Below, piece by piece: positions 49,996-62,191 of a DNA stretch of 64,000 nt. The notes below the pieces were generated by a model. It did no database searches. It was not told the DNA's origin and saw only the letters and a program-made list of their open reading frames with translations. Position 1 is the first letter of the stretch, and every line of letters starts with the position of its first letter. A program made the position numbers and the translations under genes. The stretch is from OAS926 sp035503715 (GTDB taxonomy: Bacteria > Pseudomonadota > Alphaproteobacteria > Rhizobiales > Rhizobiaceae): contig DATJTE010000131.1 in the NCBI GenBank assembly GCA_035503715.1, forward strand, positions 1 through 64,000. Direction: 5' to 3'.

Positions 49996-50136
49996 CTTCC
50001 CACCATGGCCTGAGCGCCCGGAACGGGATGTTCAGCATGTCTTTGAAATCAGGCGCTTAGGCCAAATCCGGTCGTTTGCCGGCAACCCTTACGAGATTGA
50101 ACCGCTGGAAACAGGCTGTGGACGGAGTGCCGCGGC

Positions 50137-54816
<4,680 letters not shown>

Positions 54817-55269
54817 CGGTGGCGTCCTCTCCTACGCGCGTAAAGAATCGTGGAGACTGTGCCTAAGAACCATTAACGATCGGCTAACCTTAACGGTTGG
54901 GACGTCTGGTAAGCTTTTGGTAAGATTCGACTTTGGCCGCCGATCGAAAGCTTCACGCTCCGACTTTCCGCCGCATGCGGCCAAAAACTGGGTAATCTGC
55001 CTCGATTTTGAGCAGTCACGCCACAAACGCCGCCATTCTTCCGGAAACTAGGCGTCCGTCATCCGAAATTTGGGTAGTTCCACCGATGTGGCCGGTGCCG
55101 CGCTCGATACGCTGAGCCTGCCGAACACACGGCTGTTTGGCGAAATGGTCATCGGGGCACGCATCGCTCGGTCAGAATCCAGCCGGGACATGTCCTGCAC
55201 GCGCCCCGTCGACCGGATCGCTGACCAGGCGCGTGGACGGACAGGTCAATTCAACCACGGAGAAGGCCA
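54817..55269. other. Intergenic region containing the first duplicated leader
   Basis: This 453-base stretch holds the promoter of the hybrid kinase on the left, including TTAA-rich words (TTAACGATCGGCTAAC). From about 55043 it holds the 5' part of the 1.1 kb duplication. The word CATCCGAAATTTGGGTAG with TCCACCGATG is repeated almost unchanged at 56268. No convincing gene was found in it. Confidence 0.6.
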
Positions 55270-56106
55270 GTGGCTATTTTCAATCTCACGATGAACGCCG
55301 ACATCCATGCCGGCGGCGCAGCAAACGACATCTTCAGGGGGCCGGGTGGAGGCATCGACCGATTGAACGGCGGCGCCGGCGCCGACCGGTTCTTCCTTCA
55401 GCCGAACCAGCAAGGGCGCATCGATGGCGGCATCGGCATCGACAGCATCATCATGCGCGGCGACCTCAATGGTACCTTCATGCGGAATCTGACATTCGTG
55501 AACGTCGAACAGCTTTTCGCTGGCGAGCCTCGCCTTTTCGCCACGGCCTCGCAACTCTCCAGCTTCACGAGGATCGTTCCCGAAACCGACGAGGACCAGT
55601 TCATCATCTTCCTTGGTGGCCCCGGCGGCGCCCTCGATCTGTCGCAACGTTACACGTCTACGACGGCGCTGAGGGTCGATGCGTTCGGTACGGAATCGGC
55701 CGTAACCTTGATCGGCAGCGCCCGCGGTGACTCCCTAGGCGGGTCGAACTTCAACGATGTGATTGTTGGCGGGCTCGGCAAAGACGGGCTCGAAGGCAAT
55801 GGCGGCAATGACGTCTTCAGGTATGCGGCAGTAAACCAGTCGCCGAGGGGCGCCGGAGCGGACGTGATCTTCAACTTCGATAATTTCGACGATGACAGGA
55901 TCAATTTGTCGGCGCTGCAGGGTCCAGCGCTGGTCTATCGGCACTCCGCGCCTTTCACCAAGACTGGCCAGGTCCGCATTCAGGACGTCGCCGGTCCCGA
56001 TGTCGTGGTGCAGGTTAACCTCACCGGCACGTTGACGCCGGAAATGGAGATCCGCCTCGCCTTCGTGGACTTGCCCGAGATGTCGAAGGGCGATTTTATT
56101 CTTTAG
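55043..56106. repeat. Tandem duplication, copy 1 (leader plus RTX gene)
   Basis: Copy 1 runs from GGAAACTAGGCG through the leader and the complete first RTX gene. Copy 2 begins with the same word at 56253 and ends with the second gene at 57320. The copies are offset by 1210-1214 bases and separated by about 146 bases of unrelated sequence. Confidence 0.7.
55270..56106 (+). CDS. RTX-type secreted protein, first tandem copy, 278 aa
   Basis: A calcium-binding RTX protein without a catalytic domain. A glycine-rich N-terminal part with RTX-like turns (IHAGGAANDIFRG, LNGGAGADRFF) is followed by a beta-rich centre. Residues about 150-215 give GGLGKDGLEGNGGNDVFRYA and a D-rich NFDNFDDD region like the serralysin (peptidase M10) C-terminal domain. 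The last residues KGDFIL match the hydrophobic/acidic tail used by type I secretion. GTG 55270 has GGAGAAG upstream. No type I ABC exporter lies in this window. It may be a surface or biofilm matrix protein. Confidence 0.82.
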   Translation: MAIFNLTMNADIHAGGAANDIFRGPGGGIDRLNGGAGADRFFLQPNQQGRIDGGIGIDSIIMRGDLNGTFMRNLTFVNVEQLFAGEPRLFATASQLSSFTRIVPETDEDQFIIFLGGPGGALDLSQRYTSTTALRVDAFGTESAVTLIGSARGDSLGGSNFNDVIVGGLGKDGLEGNGGNDVFRYAAVNQSPRGAGADVIFNFDNFDDDRINLSALQGPALVYRHSAPFTKTGQVRIQDVAGPDVVVQVNLTGTLTPEMEIRLAFVDLPEMSKGDFIL

Positions 56107-56480
56107 CCTGAACGGCTCCGGGACCGGCTGTAACAGGCCGGTCCCGCTTCGCCGACACGCACCAGACCCGCAAAGCCGCCGGCATTCTTGCCGACGCTCC
56201 GCACAAATCAGCCGTCATATACACTCTGCTTCGATGCGTGGGACCGCCAACGGGAAACTAGGCGTTCACCATCCGAAATTTGGGTAGCTCCACCGATGCG
56301 GTGAACTCTGTGCCCGCTACGCTGATCTTGCCGGGCACACGACTGCTTGGCGACCATCGTCAGGGCGAGCAACCCCTCGGCCGGTATCCCGGCCTGAGGA
56401 CGGACCCCGCGCGCCTACCGACCGGATCGCCTGCACCATCGCCGTGAGCGGCAACGTGCAACCCACAATGGAGAAGAGCA
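56107..56480. other. Intergenic region containing the second duplicated leader
   Basis: It starts with the hairpin at 56120-56145. From 56253 it repeats the leader of the first copy, with the word TCCGAAATTTGGGTAGCTC and later LP-type codons with no real start. The leader has diverged most between about 56320 and 56440. No gene is supported here. Confidence 0.6.
56120..56145 (+). terminator. Hairpin after RTX gene 1
   Basis: GGGACCGGC pairs with GCCGGTCCC around an 8-base loop, 14 bases after the stop. There is no T-run. Confidence 0.55.
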
Positions 56481-57320
56481 GTGGCTATGTTTATCACGAC
56501 CATCAACAGAGACGTCTTCAACGGCGGTGCCGCGAACGACATTTTCGACTGCGATATCGGCGGCGGCGTCGACCTGCTGAGAGGCGGCGCCGGCCAGGAT
56601 CGCTTTTTCGTCGGCGGCAACGCTCAGCGCGGACGCATCGACGGTGGTATCGGCACCGACAGCATCATCATGCGAGGACACAACAATCACACCTTCGCCG
56701 ATGGTCTGATTATCGCTGGCATCGAGAACCTGTTCCTCAGCGAGCCGAACTTCTTCGGCAAGGCTTCGCAGCTTAACGGCTTCACGAGGATCATCCCGGA
56801 GACCGACTCAATGGAGTTCGGTATTTTCCTGCAGGGCCAGGGCGGCGTTCTCGACCTGTCGACGAGCTATATGTCGACGAAGCGTCTGCAGGTCGATGCT
56901 TCGGGCGCGGAGTCGCGGGTTGTCCTGACCTGCAGCGACCGCGCCGACGACGTGTTCGGGTCCGAGTTTGGCGACGTCATTGTCGGCGGGCGCGGCAAGG
57001 ACCTGCTCGACGGCGGCGACGGCAACGACGTGTTCAGATACACGGCCGTCAACCACTCGCTGCGGGGTGCCAGCGCGGATATCATCGGCAACTTCGACGA
57101 CGGCAACGACAAGATTGACCTTTCGGCCCTGCGGGGGCCGGTGATGGTTTATCGGCACTCTGCGGCATTCACCAACACCGGTCAGGTCCGCATTCAGGAC
57201 GTCGCCGGCCCGGATGTCGTCGTGCAGGTCAATCTGACCGGCAATCTGACGCCGGAGATGGAGATTCGGCTCTCCTTCGAGGATTTGGCCGATCTGTCGA
57301 GGGGCGATTTCATCCTGTAG
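56253..57320. repeat. Tandem duplication, copy 2 (leader plus RTX gene)
   Basis: The second unit of the duplication described at 55043-56106. Similarity is highest in the first 40 bases of the leader, around the ribosome site and in the last 180 bases of the gene. Confidence 0.7.
56481..57320 (+). CDS. RTX-type secreted protein, second tandem copy, 279 aa
   Basis: A paralogue of the preceding protein with the same plan: FNGGAANDIFD and LRGGAGQDRFF at the N-terminus, then GGRGKDLLDGGDGNDVFRYT with a complete RTX nonapeptide pair, and the tail RGDFIL. About the last 60 residues are almost identical to copy 1 (TGQVRIQDVAGPDVVVQVNL), while the middle has diverged, which suggests gene conversion or selection on the secretion signal. 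GTG 56481 has GGAGAAGAG upstream. Secretion is inferred. Confidence 0.82.
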   Translation: MAMFITTINRDVFNGGAANDIFDCDIGGGVDLLRGGAGQDRFFVGGNAQRGRIDGGIGTDSIIMRGHNNHTFADGLIIAGIENLFLSEPNFFGKASQLNGFTRIIPETDSMEFGIFLQGQGGVLDLSTSYMSTKRLQVDASGAESRVVLTCSDRADDVFGSEFGDVIVGGRGKDLLDGGDGNDVFRYTAVNHSLRGASADIIGNFDDGNDKIDLSALRGPVMVYRHSAAFTNTGQVRIQDVAGPDVVVQVNLTGNLTPEMEIRLSFEDLADLSRGDFIL

Positions 57321-57334
57321 CCGCAATTCGCCCG

Positions 57335-57357
57335 GGGCTGGTCGTTTCGGCCAGCCC
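57335..57357 (+). terminator. Hairpin after RTX gene 2
   Basis: GGGCTGG pairs with CCAGCCC around a 9-base loop, 14 bases after the stop, followed by TATTCC. Confidence 0.55.
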
Positions 57358-57417
57358 TATTCCCCGCGAACGACGGGGATCAGAGGATGAAGTCTCCAGC
57401 AGCGAGTCTGAAAGCTT

Positions 57418-57492
57418 TGGTACGCCCACGGGGAATCGAACCCCGGTTTGCGCCGTGAGAGGGCGCCGTCCTGACCGCTAGACGATGGGCGC
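57418..57492 (-). tRNA. tRNA-Glu (anticodon CTC)
   Basis: Read on the minus strand the gene folds into a cloverleaf of 75 bases including an encoded CCA. The acceptor GCGCCCA pairs with TGGGCGT (one G-T pair). The D arm contains TCTAGCGGTCAGGA, and the anticodon stem GCGCC/GGCGC closes the loop CTCTCAC with anticodon CTC. The T arm is CGGGG-TTCGATT-CCCCG. The 3' end faces the duplicated RTX genes. Confidence 0.93.
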
Positions 57493-57595
57493 GCTCAAGA
57501 AGCCTGCGATATAGGCTGGCCGTTTCGAAAACGCAACCGCCGTCTTGATCCTCCGGTCATGGGAGGAAACGTCGAGGCGGTGGAAGGGGCAGGCA

Positions 57596-57991
57596 CTATC
57601 CCTTCGGCTGAAGGAGGTCCCAGAGATTGCCGTAAAGGTCGGCGAACACGGCGACCATGCCATAGGCCTCGTGGCGTGGTTCCTCGCGAAACTCGACGCC
57701 TCGCGCGCGCATCGCGTCATGATCCCGCGCGAAATCGTCAGTCTCGAGGAACAGGAAGACGCGCCCGCCGGTCTGGTCGCCAACGCGCGCCGTCTGGCTC
57801 TCGCCATCCGCCTTCGCGAGCAGCAGCCGGGCGCCCATGCCGCCCGCCGGCGCGACCACGACCCAGCGTTTTCCCTCGCCGAGCGGCACATCCTCCGCCA
57901 GCGAGAAGCCGAGCTTTTCCGTGTACCAGGAAATCGCCTCGTCATAGTCGCGCACGACCAGCGCGACCGTCGCGATCCTGTGGCCGCTCAT
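57596..57991 (-). CDS. VOC-family (glyoxalase-like) protein, 131 aa
   Basis: A single vicinal-oxygen-chelate domain pair (HRIATVALVVRDYDEAISWY; then VFADLYGNLWDLLQPKG). The first metal ligand position holds His-Arg-Ile rather than a clear HxxL, so metal binding needs checking. Members detoxify methylglyoxal or bind antibiotics, and many are uncharacterised. Its ATG overlaps the stop of the preceding DUF6476-like gene's reading frame as ATGA, so the pair is coupled on the minus strand, with the membrane protein translated first. Confidence 0.8.
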   Translation of the reverse strand: MSGHRIATVALVVRDYDEAISWYTEKLGFSLAEDVPLGEGKRWVVVAPAGGMGARLLLAKADGESQTARVGDQTGGRVFLFLETDDFARDHDAMRARGVEFREEPRHEAYGMVAVFADLYGNLWDLLQPKG

Positions 57992-58365
57992 TCCGGCTTG
58001 ACGTCGAAGCGCCCGACGATGCGCTTCTCGGCGATATCATAGATGAAGATCGTGTGCCCGCCGCCGGTCAGTTCCACGTCCATGGCGATGCGGTTGCCGG
58101 AGAAGCTCTGCGAGACGATGCGGGCGCCTGCGGGCAGCGCAATCGCGCCGGTCAGGACCTCCGACGTCGGCGGCGTGACGATCGCCACGTCGCCGTCATT
58201 GGCGGTCCGGGCGCGGTAGACAACCGCCAGCACCACCGCCATAAGGGCGATGAACAGCAGGCCGAGATTGATGGCGACGAAGCGGACGAGTTTCTTGCGC
58301 ACCCGCTCGACGGCCGGGTCGAGCGGCTTCTCGTCGGTCTCGTCGGCGAAATTTCTGTTCGTCAC
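57988..58365 (-). CDS. DUF6476-like single-pass membrane protein, 125 aa
   Basis: A basic/acidic N-terminus (ERVRKKLVRFVAIN) leads to one membrane helix (LGLLFIALMAVVLAVVY). A periplasmic beta-rich part with GGGHTIFIYDIAEKRIVGRF near the end follows. This is the layout of the small DUF6476 family found near rluD in Hyphomicrobiales. GTG 58365 has GGGG nine bases upstream. It is divergent from rluD. Function is unknown. Confidence 0.72.
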   Translation of the reverse strand: MTNRNFADETDEKPLDPAVERVRKKLVRFVAINLGLLFIALMAVVLAVVYRARTANDGDVAIVTPPTSEVLTGAIALPAGARIVSQSFSGNRIAMDVELTGGGHTIFIYDIAEKRIVGRFDVKPE

Positions 58366-58406
58366 AGTGCGAAGCCCCGGATTGACACCCGCAACGGGTC
58401 CCTGAA

Positions 58407-59441
58407 ATGAGCGCTCCTGATAGCGAAGCCGGCAGCGGATTGATAGTGCTGGAAACCGGCTCGGACGCCGCAGGCCAGCGCTTCGATCAATGGCTGGCCA
58501 AAGCGCTTGGCGAGCCCTGGTCGCGCAATCGCGTCCAGGCGCTGATCCGGCAAGGTTCGGCGTCAATCGGCGGCAGGACCGTCGACGAGCCGAAGCGGAA
58601 AATGGCGGTTGGCGAGCGGGTGACGCTTGACGTACCCCAGCCGGAAGACCCTGAACCGCAAGGCGAGGCGATCGCGCTCGACATTCTCTACGAAGACGCC
58701 GACTTGATCGTCGTCAACAAGCCGGCCGGTCTCGTCGTCCACCCTGGCGCGGGCAACTGGACCGGCACGCTGGTCAATGCGCTGATCCATCATTGCGGCG
58801 ACAGCCTGTCGGGCATCGGCGGCTTCAAACGGCCGGGCATCGTTCATCGTCTGGACAAGGAGACCAGCGGCGTCATGGTCATCGCCAAGACCGACCGCGC
58901 CCATTCGGCCCTCGCCTACGCCTTCGCCGACCATGGCCGCACCGGCGATCTGGAGCGCGCCTATTCGGCACTTGTCTGGGGCATTCCCGCGCGGGTGAAA
59001 GGGACGATCGACGCACCGCTCGGCCGGCACGCCGACCGCGTCCGCCGCGCCGTTGTGCCCGAGGGCCGCGACGATGCCCGTCACGCGGTCACGCATTACG
59101 CCGTCTTGGAGCGTTTCGGCGAGGCGGCTTTCCCGAAAGCCGCGGCTTCCTTGCTCGACTGCCGGCTGGAAACCGGCCGCACGCACCAGATCCGGGTGCA
59201 TCTGGCCCATATCGGCCATCCCGTGATCGGCGACCCCGACTACGGCCAGGCCTTTCGCACCAAGGCCAATCTGTTGCCGGAGCCGCTGAAAACACTGGCG
59301 AAGGATTTTCCCCGCCAGGCGCTTCATGCGCGACTTCTTGCCTTCCGGCATCCGGTTTCAGGTGCAATGATGCGATTCGAGACTGAGCTTCCCGCCGACA
59401 TGGCCGCGCTCGTCGGTGCGTTCCGATCCGCCAAAACTTGA
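58407..59441 (+). CDS. rluD: 23S rRNA pseudouridine synthase RluD
   Basis: A protein of 344 residues. An N-terminal S4-like RNA-binding domain (RFDQWLAKALGE...SRNRVQALIRQG, in part) precedes the RluA-type catalytic domain with HRLDKETSGVMV carrying the catalytic Asp. DLIVVNKPAGLVVHPG and GRTHQIRVHLAHIGHP are typical. It makes pseudouridines in helix 69 of 23S rRNA. Its placement just before rpoH is common in this order. Confidence 0.92.
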   Translation: MSAPDSEAGSGLIVLETGSDAAGQRFDQWLAKALGEPWSRNRVQALIRQGSASIGGRTVDEPKRKMAVGERVTLDVPQPEDPEPQGEAIALDILYEDADLIVVNKPAGLVVHPGAGNWTGTLVNALIHHCGDSLSGIGGFKRPGIVHRLDKETSGVMVIAKTDRAHSALAYAFADHGRTGDLERAYSALVWGIPARVKGTIDAPLGRHADRVRRAVVPEGRDDARHAVTHYAVLERFGEAAFPKAAASLLDCRLETGRTHQIRVHLAHIGHPVIGDPDYGQAFRTKANLLPEPLKTLAKDFPRQALHARLLAFRHPVSGAMMRFETELPADMAALVGAFRSAKT

Positions 59442-59491
59442 CCTGGATCGTTCACTTTGGCGTGACAGTCTGTTTAGCTTTGAACAAATGG

Positions 59492-59519
59492 GTGACATTT
59501 CCCGTTTTGTTCCTATATA
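59492..59519 (+). promoter_or_regulatory. Housekeeping-type promoter of rpoH
   Basis: GTGACA (59492-59497), a 16-base spacer and TATATA (59514-59519). The start codon is about 85 bases further on, leaving a leader that could take part in thermal control. Confidence 0.6.
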
Positions 59520-59610
59520 AGCTTGTTTGCGTGAGTCAGGCTTTTCGCTGGCTGACGCCATCTGCCCGCCTCGTTCAGGGGGCAAATTCAAAGAGAGGGA
59601 GGGCGCTATA

Positions 59611-60519
59611 ATGGCCCAGACACTACCCAGTATCGTTTCCGGTGAAGGCGGGTTGTCCCGCTACCTGGAAGAAATTCGCCGTTTTCCAATGCTTCAGCCG
59701 CAGGAAGAGTACATGCTCGCCAAGCGGTACAACGAGCATGAGGACACCGGCGCGGCCCACAAGCTCGTCACCAGCCACCTTCGGCTCGTCGCCAAGATCG
59801 CCATGGGCTATCGCGGCTACGGCCTGCCGATCGGCGAGGTGATTTCCGAGGGCAATGTCGGCCTCATGCAGGCCGTGAAGAAATTCGAGCCGGAGCGCGG
59901 GTTCCGGCTGGCGACCTACGCCATGTGGTGGATCAAGGCCTCGATCCAGGAATACATCCTGCGCTCGTGGAGCCTCGTGAAGATGGGAACGACCGCCAAC
60001 CAGAAGCGGCTGTTCTTCAATCTGCGCAAGGTGAAGGGCAAGATCCAGGCGCTCGACGACGGCGATCTGCGTCCCGACCAGGTGCAGGAGATCGCGACGC
60101 GGCTGAACGTCTCCCCGGAAGAGGTGGTTTCGATGAACCGTCGCCTCTCCGGCGACGCCTCGCTCAACGCGCCAATCCGCGCGACCGAAGGCGAGTCCGG
60201 CGAGTGGCAGGACTGGCTGGTCGATGACAGCGACAGCCAAGAGGACATGCTGATCGAACAAGACGAACTCGACTCGCGCCGCAAGATGCTTTCCGACTCC
60301 ATGTCGGTGCTGAATGACCGCGAGAAGCGTATCTTCGAGGCGCGCCGCCTGTCCGACGAGCCGCTGACGCTGGAAGAACTGTCGGCCGAGTTCGACATCT
60401 CCCGCGAGCGCGTGCGTCAGATCGAGGTCCGCGCTTTCGAGAAGGTGCAGGATGCGGTGAAGGCCGCGGCCAAGCGGCAGGCGCAGGCGCTGCGCACCAT
60501 CGAAGCCGACGCCCGTTAA
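59611..60519 (+). CDS. rpoH: Heat-shock sigma factor RpoH
   Basis: A sigma-32-type factor of 302 residues with region 2 (RLVAKIAMGYRGYGLPIGEVI and AMWWIKASIQEYILRSW, in parts), the RpoH box QKRLFFNLRK and region 4 (LSAEFDISRERVRQIEVRAFEK, in part). It directs chaperone and protease genes on heat shock. ATG 59611 follows GAGGGAGGG. The open frame continues upstream to 59527 but lacks a ribosome site. A terminator follows at 60544. Confidence 0.95.
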   Translation: MAQTLPSIVSGEGGLSRYLEEIRRFPMLQPQEEYMLAKRYNEHEDTGAAHKLVTSHLRLVAKIAMGYRGYGLPIGEVISEGNVGLMQAVKKFEPERGFRLATYAMWWIKASIQEYILRSWSLVKMGTTANQKRLFFNLRKVKGKIQALDDGDLRPDQVQEIATRLNVSPEEVVSMNRRLSGDASLNAPIRATEGESGEWQDWLVDDSDSQEDMLIEQDELDSRRKMLSDSMSVLNDREKRIFEARRLSDEPLTLEELSAEFDISRERVRQIEVRAFEKVQDAVKAAAKRQAQALRTIEADAR

Positions 60520-60543
60520 ATCAGCGGCGATGCCAAAACAGAA

Positions 60544-60570
60544 CCGCCGCGCACTGCGCGGCGGTTTTTT
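60544..60570 (+). terminator. Rho-independent terminator of rpoH
   Basis: CCGCCGCGC-ACT-GCGCGGCGG stem-loop followed by six T. It also lies 22 bases past the end of the converging gene. Confidence 0.9.
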
Positions 60571-60591
60571 CTTTGACCCGTTCCGGAAAAA

Positions 60592-62121
60592 TCAGCCGGG
60601 CGTCGCGGCGTCCACGGCCTGCCACGCCTTGATCGCTTCGTCGAACACCTGCTCGCCGGGGATGCCCTTTTCCATTGTGATCAGCGCCCGGCGGCCGCTC
60701 TTGTAGACCAGCGGCACGTCGATCCATTTTTCGCGCTCCAGCAGGCGCAGATTGGCTTCCGTCTCAGCCTTCGTGTCGTTCAACGCAACGAGGAAGAAAC
60801 CGTCGGCGATCTTGGCGGGAATGCCGATCAGCGGGCTGCCGGTCGCCTGCTCCGAATCCTTCATCGTAAAGCGCAGAATGTTCTCGATGCCGCCGCCCTC
60901 GAAATTCTCCGGCGTCAGGAAGATCAACTCGATGATGTGGCTGGCCGGCAGGGTCTTGTCCATGTTGCGGCTGATCGTCATGCGCAACTGGATATCCTTG
61001 CCGGGGATGGTCGCTTCGGCGCGGATCGCCGGCTCGGCCGGAAGATCGCCGCCGGGCGACTGCTGGATCAGCGACCAGACGATGCCTCCATTTTCAGCCG
61101 AGCCTTCCGCGACGTTCGTGCGCTCCTCGTAGAAGATAGCCTTCTGGCCGACGGCGACGCCTCCGCTCGGCGCCGGCGCCGCGGCGGCCGTCTCGGTAGT
61201 CGGTTCGGCGCTTGGTGCGGGCGTTGCGGCGTCCGCGGGAGGCGCTTCGGTTCCGGCCGCGGCAGGCGCTTCGGTTCCCGCTACTGGCGGTGTCTCTGCT
61301 CCGGGCGCGGTCGGCGCCAGTGCGTCGGTTGTCGGCTCGCCCGCAGCCGGGAGCTGCGTCACGGCGGCGACGGACGTGCCCTCGCCGACCGTGACCTCTC
61401 CGCCGGCCGGACCGTCGTCCACCTCGGTGCCGTCAGCATTCAGCCGCTGCGTGAATTTTGGGTTCTCCGGCTCGACCTCGCCTGCGGCGGGGCCGCTCGC
61501 GGTTTCGACGGTCCCGGAATTGCCGGTCGTTGTCGCCGGTTCGGTGACAACGGTGTCCGAGCCGCCCAATCCGATCATCGTGCCGAAATCGTCGGCATTC
61601 AGCCACACGGCATATCCACCGCCGGCGATCACCACCAGCGCGATGACCGCGGCGATCAGACCGCCATAGCTGCGGCGGCGGACAGGTCGATCATCGAATT
61701 CCTCTTCGACGCTCTCGCCATCATCGTACTCCTCGGCGGGAGCATCCGGTTCCACTGCCTCTGGATCGCCGGCCAGCACGGTGTCGCTGCGCGCGGCGCG
61801 TGGCGGATTTGCGGCCCACGAGGTTTCAGCGGCCCGCGACGGAGCCGCCGGCGTCGGTTCAGCCTGGGGAGCAAAGACGTGTTCGAGCTCGGCGAACGGA
61901 TCGTCCAGCGCGCCGGAATAGTCCTGCTCGACCTGCCTGATCGCATCTTCGAGGATCTTCTTCTGCCGGTCGGCCACAGCCTGCGGCGGCTGCGGGTTCA
62001 TCGCAGCCAGCCGCGCGGCGACGGTCGCGCGCGCCTTATCGTAAACCTTTTCGCGCACGGCGGGCGTCGTGGCGCCCATGCCGTCGATCGTCTTTTTCAG
62101 GACAGCAACAAAATCTGCCAT
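60592..62121 (-). CDS. Membrane protein with Pro/Ala-rich periplasmic linker, 509 aa
   Basis: The N-terminal domain is cytoplasmic and helical (ADFVAVLKKTIDGMGATTPAV; EKVYDKARATVAARLAA). An acidic linker, one membrane helix (GGLIAAVIALVVIAGGGYAVW region, in part, about 158-178), a long Pro/Ala/Thr linker (about 270-350) and a C-terminal beta-rich domain (about 350-500) follow. The last has RAEATIPGKDIQLRMTISRN and KWIDVPLVYKSGRRALITME-like segments, quoted in part. The layout is common in uncharacterised Hyphomicrobiales proteins between rpoH and purA. The function is unknown; a cell-envelope scaffold or sensor is possible. Confidence 0.8.
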   Translation of the reverse strand: MADFVAVLKKTIDGMGATTPAVREKVYDKARATVAARLAAMNPQPPQAVADRQKKILEDAIRQVEQDYSGALDDPFAELEHVFAPQAEPTPAAPSRAAETSWAANPPRAARSDTVLAGDPEAVEPDAPAEEYDDGESVEEEFDDRPVRRRSYGGLIAAVIALVVIAGGGYAVWLNADDFGTMIGLGGSDTVVTEPATTTGNSGTVETASGPAAGEVEPENPKFTQRLNADGTEVDDGPAGGEVTVGEGTSVAAVTQLPAAGEPTTDALAPTAPGAETPPVAGTEAPAAAGTEAPPADAATPAPSAEPTTETAAAAPAPSGGVAVGQKAIFYEERTNVAEGSAENGGIVWSLIQQSPGGDLPAEPAIRAEATIPGKDIQLRMTISRNMDKTLPASHIIELIFLTPENFEGGGIENILRFTMKDSEQATGSPLIGIPAKIADGFFLVALNDTKAETEANLRLLEREKWIDVPLVYKSGRRALITMEKGIPGEQVFDEAIKAWQAVDAATPG

Positions 62122-62191
62122 TCTTTCCTGGTTCCAACCCCTGTTCTAAGGGCCCTTGCCGCACAAATCCGGCAAAATCGAGCCGAAAACG

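Noticed and set aside
54868..54900. CtrA-type site (TTAACGATCGGCTAAC) upstream of the hybrid kinase
   Set aside because: It resembles TTAA-N7-TTAAC with a mismatch, but a single imperfect site in a TTAA-rich promoter is weak evidence.
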